Assembly: GCF_019703515.2 (NCBI RefSeq)
Contig: NC_059379.1
Coordinates: 23,177,880 to 23,241,879 of the forward strand
Direction of reading: 5' to 3'
Length of the DNA: 64,000 bases
DNA from: Myxocyprinus asiaticus
Taxonomy: Eukaryota; Chordata; Actinopteri; Cypriniformes; Catostomidae
The notes beneath the pieces were generated by a model, which saw only the letters and a list, made by a program, of their open reading frames with translations, was not told the origin of the DNA and did no database searches. The stretch's first letter is position 1. Every line of letters begins with the position of its first letter. Shown here piece after piece: positions 48,732 through 58,722 of this stretch. Position numbers and translations under genes: made by a program.

Positions 48732-49819
48732 CCTCCTGAGACCACTGCGTGACTGCTGTGTGCATTTTCCATTTCCCTTTTTGATTTGTAACTATAAACA
48801 AGCCAAAAAAATAAAATAAAAAAAATTCTGGAGCAAATGGTTTTCCTAAAAATTGATGTCCACATATGTGGACAGCGGGACTACCAAGCTATAGAAAGTC
48901 AGATTTTTTTCATCAAATAGTTTATTATTTGTCCAGGAGAGTTGGTTATTCATGTTTTTGAGACGTTATAGACATTACAGCTGATTTTCTATAAAGCTGA
49001 ATTAATAACTCATTAAAATGTATGGCCAGCATCATCAATTCACTGCATTATAAATACTGATATGTACTGATCATCATTGTCCCATGTCTGCCAAACATGT
49101 TGAGTCGTCCAAACATCATTTGCAGCATGAAACTGAACTTTTTTTTCGGATTTTAGGGGTGAATGCACTTAGCTGCATAGAAATCTGTAAGATGCATCCT
49201 TGCTCCCTATTTAGTGAATGACTGTCTGCACTGGTCTCAGAAAAGTTTGAAATGCGCCTTATTTTCATCCTAACTCCATATAAAGCCTCTGAAAACAACA
49301 TTTTTCAGATTTTGCATAAATACATTTATTCTCAATGTGAAAATGAATAGTAAATATATAAGAATGCATTTACTAATGTTAATGAACAGAACCGTATTGT
49401 ACAGTGAGAACAAAATAAAATATTTTAAAAAATTATATTTAAATGAAGCCAAATGACACACAGATGTGTTAATGTTGAAAATTATTCAAAATAACTAATA
49501 TGTTTTTTCAACTTTTGGGGGAATAAGGTCCAATTTTCCACATACTGTATGTGGACTTCATATTTATCAGCGTGCTGAAGAGCGAAAAATGAATGGATTT
49601 TTTAAAGTGGCATATCAAATGAAACTAGAGACGCTACTCTTTACAACCAAACACGTTTCAATCTGGATGCGGCGCACCAGAAGTTTAACCCTTAAATGAC
49701 AGTGTAGAGTCTTGTGAACAGTATTCAGTCAGTTTTACAGTAATTCATTTAAATTATGCTTTCCGTATAGAGAGGCGAAAATACAATGTCCACACATGTG
49801 GACGTGGGGTCGCACAAGG
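48732..49819 (-). mobile_element. piggyBac-like nonautonomous element, copy 2
   Basis: The 1088-bp unit is flanked by TTAA at 48728-48731 and 49820-49823. The inverted ends are CCTCCTGAGACCAC and, on the other strand, CCTTGTGCGACCCC. It is in opposite orientation to copy 1 (30128-31350) and lacks about 100 bases that copy 1 carries (around 30265-30345). The palindrome GTCCACATATGTGGAC is at 48858-48873, and GTCCACACATGTGGAC is at 49788-49803, 16 bp from its end. No transposase is present. Confidence 0.8.
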
Positions 49820-49861
49820 TTAAATACTTTAGAATACTTGGAATATGAAGCACAAGTCACA

Positions 49862-49946
49862 TTAACTGCTTTTAAAACAAAAAGGAATGATTTGTAAATT
49901 ATATTCACACTTTGCTATATTGAAAGCACTAACTAAACATTATATG
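49862..49946 (+). mobile_element. Tc1-like element, left end fragment
   Basis: The segment GATTTGTAAATTATATTCAC, TTTGCTATATTGAAAG and AACTAAACATTATATG is the reverse complement of the right terminal repeat of the same element near 56415-56490. The outermost tip is missing. The element is interrupted by the LTR retrotransposon at 49947 and resumes at 55082. Confidence 0.8.
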
Positions 49947-50423
49947 TGTTACGAACACTCCCCTCAATAACCACCAGAGAGTGCCGTCACCCGAGTATTA
50001 ACTGTTTCTCACGAACTACGATTCCCATCATCCCCAGTGGGACTGATTACTACACACCTGTACCTTATTTCATGGACTATTTAAGCACTGCAAATACTGG
50101 GTTCAGTGCAAATTCTTGTTTATGCCCCAGCCAACATTTCTGAGCGTTTTTCCATATTAATCTGCCTGTGTTTGATCTTCTACGTTATTGTCATCCTGAT
50201 TCACTGCTGCCTACCTTTTGACTTTGATCTGTTCCTGGATATACTCTTTGTGATTGTTTTCTGCCTGTCTCGACCCTCTGCCTGTTTTTGACCACGATTA
50301 TTGGATTTGCCTATGTTGCTGTATGTTTTGAATACTGACCTCTGCCTGTTGTATATTCTCTGTGACTTTACAAGTAAAGCTGCAAATGGATCTAACTTTT
50401 GGTTCTCCTGAGTCTATGTTACA
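49947..50423 (+). repeat. 5' LTR of the chromovirus
   Basis: The LTR is 477 bp, starts TGTTACGAACACTCC and ends CTATGTTACA (TG...CA). A TATA-like CTATTTAAG lies at 50077-50085, about 30 bases upstream of the inferred transcript start near 50106. The ATG of the gag reading lies inside it at 50386-50388. Confidence 0.95.
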
Positions 50424-51150
50424 GAAGACTTCACCACCTACTGATCCAGCAGCTATTTTTCAGCTCTCCAACGAGCTCTACACTCAGGCTAGTGTATTGG
50501 CAGTTCATCAGCAACAATTACAACGGCTTACCTCATTAACAGAGATGGTGAAGACGCTGCAGAACCTTCACCTGCCCACGGTAAACCATCTCCACCAACA
50601 TCTCAACCAATTCCCGCGAAGAATCCAACAGCACCAAATCCCATCACTGCCAATCCACGACTCGCCTTCCCAGATAAGTTTGACGGTACACCTAAATGTG
50701 AGGGATTTTTGATGCAATGCTCGATGTTCGTGGGTCAACAGCCTACACTTTATCCCACTGAGGAGAGTCGCATTTGCTTTGTATGTTCACTGCTCACCGG
50801 GAGGGCATTGGATTGGGCTACTGCCCTGTGGTCTAACGAGGGTTCGAGATTCACCTCATTTACCAGCTTCAAACAACGCTTTCGCGAGGTGTTTGAACAT
50901 CCCGAGGGAGGAAGAAGTGTGGGCGATCAGTTACTCTCTCTCCATCAAGGAAGAAACACAGCTGCCGAATATGCCCCGTCATTCCGCACTTTCACTGCAC
51001 AGACTGTATGGGTTGATGACACACTCAAGGTGCTGTTTCGAAGAGGATTAAACATTGAATTGCAATCGGAGTTGGCATGTCGTGATGAAGGGAGGACCTT
51101 GGACCAATAAATTGATCTTGCCATCCGTATTGACAATCTCATTCGCTCGC
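50386..51150 (+). pseudogene. gag pseudogene of the chromovirus
   Basis: The frame opens at ATG 50386 in the LTR and reads MDLTFGSPESMLQKTSP, then a Gln/Leu-rich helical part with SVLAVHQQQLQRLTSL. A frameshift near 50580-50620 moves it into the frame with LAFPDKFDGTPKCEGF, and the capsid-like part follows with YPTEESRICFVCSLLTGRAL, FKQRFREVFEHPE and AEYAPSFRTF. A stop at 51108-51110 follows LDQ. The expected zinc-knuckle (CCHC) region and the protease active site are absent, because sequence near 51150 jumps from gag to late protease ([16 protein letters not shown]). Gag would form the particle that packages the RNA. Confidence 0.85.
50424..50434 (+). promoter_or_regulatory. putative self-priming primer-binding site
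   Basis: Immediately after the 5' LTR the sequence is GAAGACTTCAC, which does not look like a tRNA 3' end complement. Ten of its bases (AAGACTTCAC) are perfectly complementary to GTGAAGTCTT at 54764-54773 in the 3' LTR, which lies about 30 bases after the TATA-like box, where the transcript should begin. This is the arrangement known for Tf1/sushi elements, whose RNA 5' end primes its own reverse transcription. Confidence 0.7.
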
Positions 51151-52723
51151 GAAATCACACGCCTCTATGTCATTCGCTCACCACACCATTCTGTCATTCA
51201 CGGACTACCCTGGCTTCAACAACATAACCCACAAATCTCTTGGAGTGAGAGACAGATATCACAATGGGGCTCCACATGCTTTTCCAACTGCCTGAAGTCA
51301 GTAGTTTCTTTATCTGTTGGAGCTGCAGCAGTCACAGAGAAGATCACTGAGGTACCCAAATTGCCAAAGGAACACACAGATCTGGTGGAGGCCTTCAGTA
51401 AGACCAAAGCGTCACAACATCCCCCTCATCGTTCCAGCAACTGTGCTATTGAGCTATTACTGGGTATGACACCACCACGAGGCAGAATTTTTCCTTTATC
51501 TGAGCCGGAAGCCCAGGCCATGAAAAGTTACATTGAGGAGGAGCTGGCCAAGGGTTTCATACGACCATCCACTTCCCTTGCTACAGCTGGATTCTTCTTC
51601 GTGGGTAAGAAGGACAGTGGTCTCCGACCTTGCAGCGATTATCGTGCTCTCAATGATATCACTGTGAAATTTCATCACCCTTTACCATTAGTCCCGGCAG
51701 CACTGGAACAATTACGAACCGCCAAGTATTTCACCAAACTGGATCTGCGCAGCACTTACAACCTCATTCACATCAGAGAGGGGGACAAGTGGAAGACAGC
51801 ATTCTCCACCAGCAGTGGACACTATGAATACTTGGTTATGCCCTTCGGCCTTGCTAACAGTCCTTCAGTGTTCCAGTCCTTCATCAACGATGTCTTCAGA
51901 GATATGTTAAACCGATGGGTGATTGTATACATTGATGACATTCTAAATTATTCTAATACCCTGGATGAATGCATCAGACATGTCAGAGCCATTCTCCAGC
52001 ATCTAATCTCACACCAAATCTATGCCAAGGCCAAGAAATGTGAGGAATTGTATCATTCCTGGGCTACATCATTAGCTCTGAGGGGGTCACCATGGATGAC
52101 AACAAGGTATGGGTGGTCTTAAACTGGCCTCAACCATCATCTCTGAAGGAACTACAAAGTTTTCTGGGGTTCATTAACTACTACCATGGTTCATCAGGAA
52201 TTTCAGCACAATTGCTGCACCCCTTACGTCCATGCAGAGAGGAGGGGGCACCACAATATGTTGGTCTGCATCAGCATTACAAGCCTTCAAGGATCTCAAA
52301 GCCCGCTTTACCTCCACTCCCATTCTGCATCATCCTAATCCAGACTGTGCATTTGTAATCAAAGTGGATGCCTCAAACACCAGGATCGGAGCCATTCTTT
52401 CACAACGCCATGGGTCACCACCGAAACTCTACCCCTGTGCTTTCTATTCCCGAAAACTCTCCACGGCAGAACAAAACTACGATGTGGGGAACCGAGAATT
52501 ACTCGCCATGAAAGCAGCCCTGGAGGAATGGTGACATTGGTTGGAGGGTGCAAAGCATCCATTTCTCGTGCTGAGAGATCATCGGAACCTTGAAAATCTG
52601 CGCTCAGCAAAGAGAATGAATCCACGGCAGGCCAGGTGGGCACTATTTTTTACACGTTTTGAATTTAAAATCACATATCTACCTGGCACTAAGAATGTTA
52701 AAGCTGACGCCCTCTCGCGTTAA
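51150..52723 (+). pseudogene. chromovirus pol: protease tail, reverse transcriptase, RNase H
   Basis: The first frame, ending at 52122, starts in the protease tail ([14 protein letters not shown]). It then holds reverse transcriptase motifs: [58 protein letters not shown] and the catalytic VIVYIDDIL at about 51925-51950. A frameshift near 52060-52090 leads into [15 protein letters not shown], and a further one into the RNase H part: [36 protein letters not shown], then a TGA at 52532-52534, then [12 protein letters not shown] and [15 protein letters not shown] to TAA at 52721. One intact frame would be expected in an active element, so this enzyme cannot be made. Confidence 0.92.
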
Positions 52724-52805
52724 TTTGAAGTTCAGAATCAGAACCAGACATCAGAACCCATAATCCCCACATCTCTAATCATTGCACCAGTCCAATGGGA
52801 CATTA

Positions 52806-53235
52806 CGGTATGAGGAGATGGGCAGGGTAGCAGCTTTGGAGGAGTTGTCATATAGAAGGCTAGGCAACATGGATATGTTCATCAGGAGGTGGGGTGGCTA
52901 TTTGGCCTTTTTGGAGGGCTCTCGGGGAGGGGCAGTGGAGGGAGACGTGTTGTTTTAAATGTGTGTGTTGTAACCTTTTTGTTTTTGAATGTATACTTTC
53001 CATTATGTATTTCTAAATATTTTCTACTGTTTTATTGTCTTTTTGTGTGTCTTTGTCAATTACGTTTGCCATTGGGGGATCTGTTCGTGTGGGGTGGGGG
53101 GGGGGGGGTAATGTTCAGGAGGAAGGGTTGTAAATAATATAATGTGATTCTATATATTTTGTTATTTTTTAATTATTATTATAGTTATATATGTTATATG
53201 GAATCAATAAAACTGTTAATAATAATAAAATAAAA
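52806..53235 (+). mobile_element. 5'-truncated L1 fragment inserted in the chromovirus
   Basis: It reads like the very end of L1 ORF2: GRVAALEELSYRRLGN and YLAFLEGSRGG, parallel to the end of the LINE at 44600-44703 (SYRRLGN, FVAFLEGSQ) but of a diverged subfamily. It then has a T/G-rich 3' UTR, an AATAAA at 53206-53211 and an AAT/AAAT tail ending about 53235. It lies between the RNase H and integrase parts of the chromovirus. The exact target-site duplication was not identified with confidence. Confidence 0.85.
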
Positions 53236-54315
53236 AAACCTATGTGCCATAGTCATTATGGGAGAACGTTTTAAGGAGGGTCCATACTGCCACCAGCTCC
53301 GGGCACCCAGGCATCACGACTCCACTCCATCTGGTCTGGAACCAATTTTGGTGGAGAACCATGCAGGCAGACACCATTCCTTATGTCAACCAATGCCCCA
53401 CTTGTGCAGTAACTAAATCTTCCAGACTACTCCCGGCAGGCCTGCTTCAACCACTTCCCATTCCGCAGCACCCATGGTCTCACATCGCCATTGACTTTAT
53501 CACCGATCTTCCAGTCTCTCAAGGTAACACCACAATCTTAACTGTAATTGATAGTTTCTCCAAGGCATGTCGATTAATCCCTCTTCCCAAGCTCCCCACA
53601 GCCTTCGAGACAGCGGAACATCTATTACATCATGTATTTCAGTTCTATGGGTTACATGATGACATCGTATCCGACCGAGGTCCACAATTCACTGCTCGGG
53701 TCCGGACGGCCTTCTTCCGTCAATTAAATGTCAACATCAGCCTCAGCTCTGGGTACCACCCTCAATCCAATGGGCAGGCCGAACATCTGAATCAAGAGAT
53801 CACTCATTTCCTCAGGATGTATTGCCATCAAAACCAAAACGACTGGAGCCGGTAACTGCTGTGGGCAGAATACGCCCAAAACTCACTACAAAAACCATCC
53901 ATGGGCATGACTCCATTCCAATGTGTGCTGGGATTTTAACCATCTTTGTTCCCCTGGTCAGGAGAGCCCACGGAACTACCGGCCATCAACGACTGGCTCC
54001 GGCGGAGCAAAGAAGTATGGATCTAGGTGCATGTCCATCTACAGCGAGCCGTGAGAAGACAGAAAGAGCAGGCCAATCGGCATCGTCGTCCAAGCCCCAA
54101 TATACACCAGGACAATGGGTCTGGCTCTCCACTCGCGACCTACGCCTTCGTCTGCCCTGCAGAAAGCTCAGTCCCAGGTATGTGGGTCCCTTCAAAATCA
54201 TAAGACAAATCACTCCTGTATCATTCCGTCTTCAACTGCCCGCTAACTATCGTATTTCTCCCATATTTCATGTCTCGCTGCTCAAACCTGCTGTTGGTCC
54301 GAGGGAGGAAGTGGA
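53236..54315 (+). pseudogene. chromovirus integrase with GPY/F region
   Basis: The zinc-finger end has SSGHPG followed by [19 protein letters not shown]. The catalytic core has [14 protein letters not shown] (first Asp), [15 protein letters not shown] (second Asp) and [18 protein letters not shown] (Glu), so the DDE residues are visible. The frame stops at 53853-53855 after NDWSR and continues broken into the RRQKEQAN part. The frame at 53822-54469 then carries [28 protein letters not shown] (GPY/F region) and [13 protein letters not shown]. Integrase would insert the DNA copy into the genome. Confidence 0.9.
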
Positions 54316-54318
54316 GGA

Positions 54319-54338
54319 CCCCCCCCCCCCCCCCCCCC
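54319..54338. repeat. poly-C tract before the chromodomain
   Basis: A run of 20 C in the Pro-rich linker between the GPY/F region and the chromodomain. Length changes here would shift the frame of the final domain. Confidence 0.95.
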
Positions 54339-54480
54339 ATAATCATGGACGGCAAGGAAGCTTACCAGGTTCAAGAACTCATGGACTCCAGACGGCGGGG
54401 TCACGGAATTCAATATCTGGTAGACTGGGAGGGATATGGTCCGGAGGAGCGTTCCTGAGTCAGTGCTGAGGACATTCTTG
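54339..54480 (+). pseudogene. chromodomain at the end of chromovirus pol
   Basis: The reading contains [20 protein letters not shown] then [12 protein letters not shown], a chromodomain core of the kind that ends chromovirus integrases and is thought to guide integration to marked chromatin. The frame meets a TGA at 54456-54458 where Trp would be expected. The remaining sequence to the 3' LTR is Pro/Arg-rich, as in related elements. Confidence 0.85.
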
Positions 54481-54587
54481 ACCCCAACCTCATAACAGAA
54501 TTCCACAGGACTCCTCTGCAAAGACCTGGCCCCAGACCCCGTAGAAGACCCCAGCGCCGTGTGCTTCCTCGCGTCGGGAGCCGCTTG

Positions 54588-54602
54588 CAGGTGGGGGGGC
54601 TT
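54588..54602 (+). promoter_or_regulatory. polypurine-tract-like G run before the 3' LTR
   Basis: A CAGGTGGGGGGGCTT stretch directly precedes the 3' LTR, in the place where plus-strand DNA synthesis is primed. It is G-rich and not perfectly purine. Confidence 0.55.
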
Positions 54603-55081
54603 TGTTACGAACACTCCCCTCGATAACCACCAGAGAGTGCCGTCACCCGAGTATTAACTGTTTCTCATGAACTACGATTCCCATCATCCTCAGCGGGACT
54701 GATTACTACACACCTGTACCTTATTTCATGGACTATTTAAGCACGGCAAACACTGGGTTCAGTGTGAAGTCTTGTTTTTTCCCCGGCTAACATTTCTGAG
54801 CATTTTTCCATATTAGTCTGCCTGTGTTTGATCTTCTGTATGTTATTGTCATCCTGATTCACTGCTGCATGCCTTTTGACTTTGATCTGTTCCTGGATAT
54901 ACTCTTTATGATTGTTTTCTGCCTGCCTTGACCCTCTGCCTGTTTTTGACCACGATTATTGGATTTGCCTATGTTGCTGTATGTTTTGAATACTGACCTC
55001 TGCCTGTTGTATATTCTCTGTGACTTTACAAGTAAAGCTGCAAATGGATCTAACTTCTGGTTCTCCTGAGTCTATGTTACA
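54603..55081 (+). repeat. 3' LTR of the chromovirus
   Basis: The LTR is 479 bp and has the same termini as the 5' LTR. It preserves GTGAAGTCTT at 54764-54773, complementary to the site after the 5' LTR, whereas the 5' LTR has mutated the same positions (GCAAATTCTT at 50108-50117). TATTTAA is at 54734-54740. Confidence 0.95.
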
Positions 55082-55086
55082 ATATG

Positions 55087-56546
55087 ATGTTTTTCCTTGT
55101 GAATTTCATAGTTTTTTTGAAAATGTACAGTAATTTCAAATCAGATGATTGCAACACGCTCCAAAAAAGTTGAGACAGGGGCAATTTAAGACTAATAACA
55201 ATTTGATGAATTGAAATAACAAGGCGATGTGAAACAGGAGATGTTAAACAGGTGAGGCAATTGTGTCATAGTACTGTATACTCTATAAGGAGCCTCCAAA
55301 AACAGCCTAGTCCTTCAAGAGCAAGGATCGTTCAATACTTGTCAATTTGCCAACAGATGCTTCAGCAAATAATCCAGCATTTTGAGAACAATGTTTCCAA
55401 AGACAAATTGGAAGGATTTTGGGCATTTCACCCTCTACAGTGCACAATATACTGTAGTTAAAAGATTCAAGGAATATGGTAAAATCTCGGTGCATAAAAG
55501 GCAAGACGAAAACCACTTCTGAATGCACGTGATCTCTGATCCCTCAGACGTCACTGTCTTAAAAAACATAATTCATCTGTAATGGATATCATGAACATGG
55601 GCTTGGGATAACTTTAGTAAACCTTTGTTAGTCAACACCACTCACCACATACACAGATGCAAGTTAAGACTTTACTATATAAAGCAGAAGCCCTACATCA
55701 GCACTGTCCAGAAATGACTTCTCTGGGCTCTGTCTCATCTTAGATGGAAATTAGAACAATGGAACCGTGGTTTTTGGTCCAACTAGACCACATTTCAAAT
55801 CGTTTTTGAAAAACACAGCTGTTTTGTTCTCCGGGCCAAAGAGGAAAAGGACCATCCAAGCTGTTATCAATGTCAGGTCCAAAAGCCAGTGTCTGTATGG
55901 GTCAGGGGTGTGTCTGTGCCCATGGCATGGGTAACTTGCACATCTGTGAGTGCACCATTAATGCAGACAGATATGTAAAAATTTTGGAGCAGCATCTATT
56001 CCGGGGACGTCCCGGAATTTTCAGCAGGACAACTTCAAACTAAATACTGGTTGAATAAGCAGAGAGTGCGGGTGCTAGATTGGCCTGCCTGCAGTCCTGA
56101 CCATCTCCAATTGAAAAAGTGTGGTGCATTATGAAGTGCACAATATGGCAATGAAGACCCCGTATAATTGTGCAGATGAAGACCTGCATAATGGATGAAT
56201 GGGGGAAAATTCCCAATTTTAAACTTAACAAACTTGTGTCTTCAGTGCCTAAATGCTTAATTAAGTTATTAGAAGAAATGGTGATGTTTCACGGTGGTAA
56301 ACACTCGACTGTCCCAACTTTTGTGGAGTGTGTTTCAATCATCTGATTTGAAATGACTATACATAAATAAAATAAAAAAATAAAATAAAAAACAAATTTA
56401 AAATTAAATTCACAAGGTAAAACATCATATAATGTTTAGTTGTAGTACTTTAAATATAGCAAAGGGTGAATATAATTTACAAATCAATCTTTTTTGTTTT
56501 TATTAGCATTTTTCATACGGTCCCATCTTGTTTGGAACTGGGGTTG
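55087..56546 (+). mobile_element. Tc1-like element, main part with decayed transposase
   Basis: It continues the element started at 49862 and ends with GGAACTGGGGTTG before the TA at 56547-56548. The forward frames give scattered transposase words: SICQQMLQQIIQHFENN near the N-terminus, then GQGCVCAHGMGNLHIC and NADRYVKILEQH in the catalytic half, with many stops and frameshifts between. Terminal repeats are long, since GATTGCAACACGCTCCAAAA near the left end pairs with the region at about 56310-56350. The gene is beyond function. Confidence 0.85.
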
Positions 56547-56548
56547 TA

Positions 56549-56755
56549 ATTTTGGGTGCTTTTTTAAGCTTTAAAGTGAGTCACTATCAGTTGCAATTGA
56601 ATTGACAAGACGGACCAGAATATTCATTACATTTCCTCCTTTTGTGTTTGACATAAAAACCAAGTTATCCGGGTTTGGAATGACATGAGGGTGAGTAAAT
56701 TATGACAGAATATTTATTATTTTTTGGGTGAAGTATTCTATTACGAGATTGTTTG
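56549..56755. repeat. right arm of the foldback repeat split by the nest
   Basis: GGGTGCTTTTTTAAGCTTTA then AAGTGAGTCAC and GACGGACCAGAATATTCATT are the reverse complement of 48371-48475. It ends with GACATGAGGGTGAGTAAATT and TTTTTTGGGTGAAGTATTCT, the outer end of the same kind of MITE seen at 21534. Confidence 0.65.
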
Positions 56756-57498
56756 GGTTACAGTTTTGGATTTTTCTATAGGTGTCAAGCAATAATTTCC
56801 GAAGTTATCCTATTATGACGGCCTTGCTACTTGCTTATCTTGTATATTTGCTTTTTCTCCCTTGACAGTTGAAAAGATCAACGTGAAAAACACTGTTCTG
56901 CACACTGACTTATGTAACACGAAAACACAGATGTTCATAAGGATGTACTGATGCACTGGAACATCTCAGTGGTATAATGAATCTGGGCCGTAGTCTCCGG
57001 GGGGATCCGTACATGAAGAGCGCAAAACAACCCTCAGCCACTTCCGTGTGTTACTTTCACATTCTCCATTTCTGCCAAAACATTTCTGCTGCACTTGTTC
57101 AAGATTAAATTTTAACCCGAAGCAAATCAGTAAAAGGGGAGTATTTACAAATGTGCTTAGATAGGTATGCAGTTCAGAACTCCCCATGTTCAGATTGGAT
57201 CAGCTCCAGTTGTTTTTTATGGTCCAGATGTGCTGTCATTGAGTCTTACAGACGCACCTGTGATATGCCCACTTAGGAATCCAATTGTTCCCTCGCAACT
57301 TTATGTCACAGCTCTGCAGCTGTGGTCCACTCTGAGAACAGTGCTACCTGATTAAATAAGTTCAAATGATACAGGTACACACACAGTATCCAAACATTGA
57401 CAGGTTTACATTTCACTATTATAGCTTCATCTCGGCAGTGAAATGCACTGGGTCAAAAGAATGAGTGATGAACAAATGTATAAATAAATATATAAATA
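56756..57498. other. intergenic DNA, no feature recognised
   Basis: No exon or transposon end was recognised. Short open frames at 56966-57187 (minus) and 57167-57355 have no motif. Confidence 0.4.
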
Positions 57499-57500
57499 TA

Positions 57501-58720
57501 CACTGGCGGCCAAAAGTTTGGAATAATGTACAGATTTTGCTCTTATGGAAAGAAATTGGTACTTTTATTCACCAAAGTGGCATTCAGCTGATCACAAATT
57601 ATAGTCAGGACATTACTGATGTAAAAAAACAGCACCATCACTATTTGAAAAAAATAGTTTTCATGTCATTTTTGATCAAATCTAGACAGGCCCCATTTCC
57701 AGCAGCCATCACTCCAACACCTTATCCTTGAGTAATCATGCTAAATTGATAATTTGGTACTAGAAAATCACTTGCAATTATATCAAACACAGTTGAAAGC
57801 TATTTGGTACGCTAAATGAATCTAACATTATTTTTGTTTTTGAGTTGCCACAGTATGCAGTAGACTGGCATGTCTTAAGGTCAATATTAGGTAAAAAATG
57901 GCAAAAACGATACAGCTTTCTCTAGAAACTCATTAGTCAATCATTGTTTTGAGGAATAAAGGCTATACAATGCTTGAAATTGCCAAAAAACTGATGATTT
58001 CATACAAAGGTGTACACTACAGTCTTCAAAGACAAAGGACAACTGGCTCTAACAAGGACAGAAAGAGATGTGGAAGGCCAGATGTACAACTAAACAAGAG
58101 GATAAGTACATCAGAGTCTCTAGTTTGAGAAATAGATGCCTCACATGTCCTCAGCTGACAGCTTCATTGAATTCTACCCGCTAAACACCAGTTTCATGTA
58201 CAACAGTAAAGAGAAGACTCAGGGGTGCAGGCCTTATGGGAAGAATTGCAAAGAAAAAGCCACTTTTGAAACAAAAAAACAAAAAGAAAAGGTTAGAGTG
58301 GGCAAAGAAACACAGACATCGGAAAAGAGTGTTATGGATCTTAACCCCATTGAGCTTTTGTGGGATCAGCTAGACTGTAAGGTGCGTGAGAAGTGCCCGA
58401 CAAGACAGTCACATCTATGGCAAGTGCTACAGGAAGCGTGGGGTGAAATGTCACCTGAGTATCTGGACAAACTGACAGCTTGAATGCCAAGGATCTGCAA
58501 AGCTGTCATTGCTGCACGTGGAGGATTTTTTGATGAGAACACTTTGAAGTAGTTTAAGAAGTTCTGAAATGTTTTTTCTTTTCTTCAAATTGTAATAGTA
58601 ATTTTTCATGTTATTAATGTCCTGACTATATATTGTGATCAGCTGAATGCCACTTAAAAGTACCAATTTTTTCCATAAGTGTAAAATCTGTACATTATTC
58701 CAAACGTTTGGCCGCCAGTG
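57501..58720 (+). mobile_element. Tc1-like element with long terminal inverted repeats
   Basis: The termini CACTGGCGGCCAAAAGTTTG and CAAACGTTTGGCCGCCAGTG are inverted repeats, with TA at 57499-57500 and 58721-58722. Similarity of the ends extends about 150-200 bp inward, as in the long-repeat Tc1 elements of fish. The 1220-bp copy keeps part of the transposase gene. Confidence 0.93.
58136..58552 (+). pseudogene. Tc1-like transposase remnant (C-terminal)
   Basis: The frame contains FETKKQKEKV, then DLNPIELLWDQLDCKVREKC with the final catalytic Glu, then WQVLQEAWGEMSPEYLDKL. After a stop at 58481-58483 the same frame continues MPRICKAVIAARGGFFDENT. The piece between is shortened: the middle of the catalytic domain with the second Asp is missing. 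Upstream (57980-58130) are traces of the DNA-binding region, including GRPDVQLNKR-like text. It is inactive. Confidence 0.85.
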
Positions 58721-58722
58721 TA

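Larger units (their letters stand above)
49947..55081 (+). mobile_element. Ty3/gypsy chromovirus (Tf1/sushi-like) retrotransposon with 5-bp TSD
   Basis: A complete provirus-like structure with two LTRs, gag, pol fragments and a chromodomain. The flanks are ATATG at 49942-49946 and ATATG at 55082-55086. The order is protease region, reverse transcriptase, RNase H, integrase, then GPY/F and chromodomain, which is the Ty3/gypsy chromovirus order. The coding region has frameshifts and stops, a deletion at the gag/protease border, and an L1 fragment inserted at 52806-53235. I compared the LTRs by eye: about two dozen differences in 478 positions, near 5 percent, so the insertion is not recent. Confidence 0.95.

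Noticed and set aside
52802..53260. CATTACGG (left) and CATTATGG (right) as a target duplication for the nested L1 fragment
   Set aside because: The right copy lies about 20 bases beyond the A-rich tail and differs by a base, so the match is not convincing.
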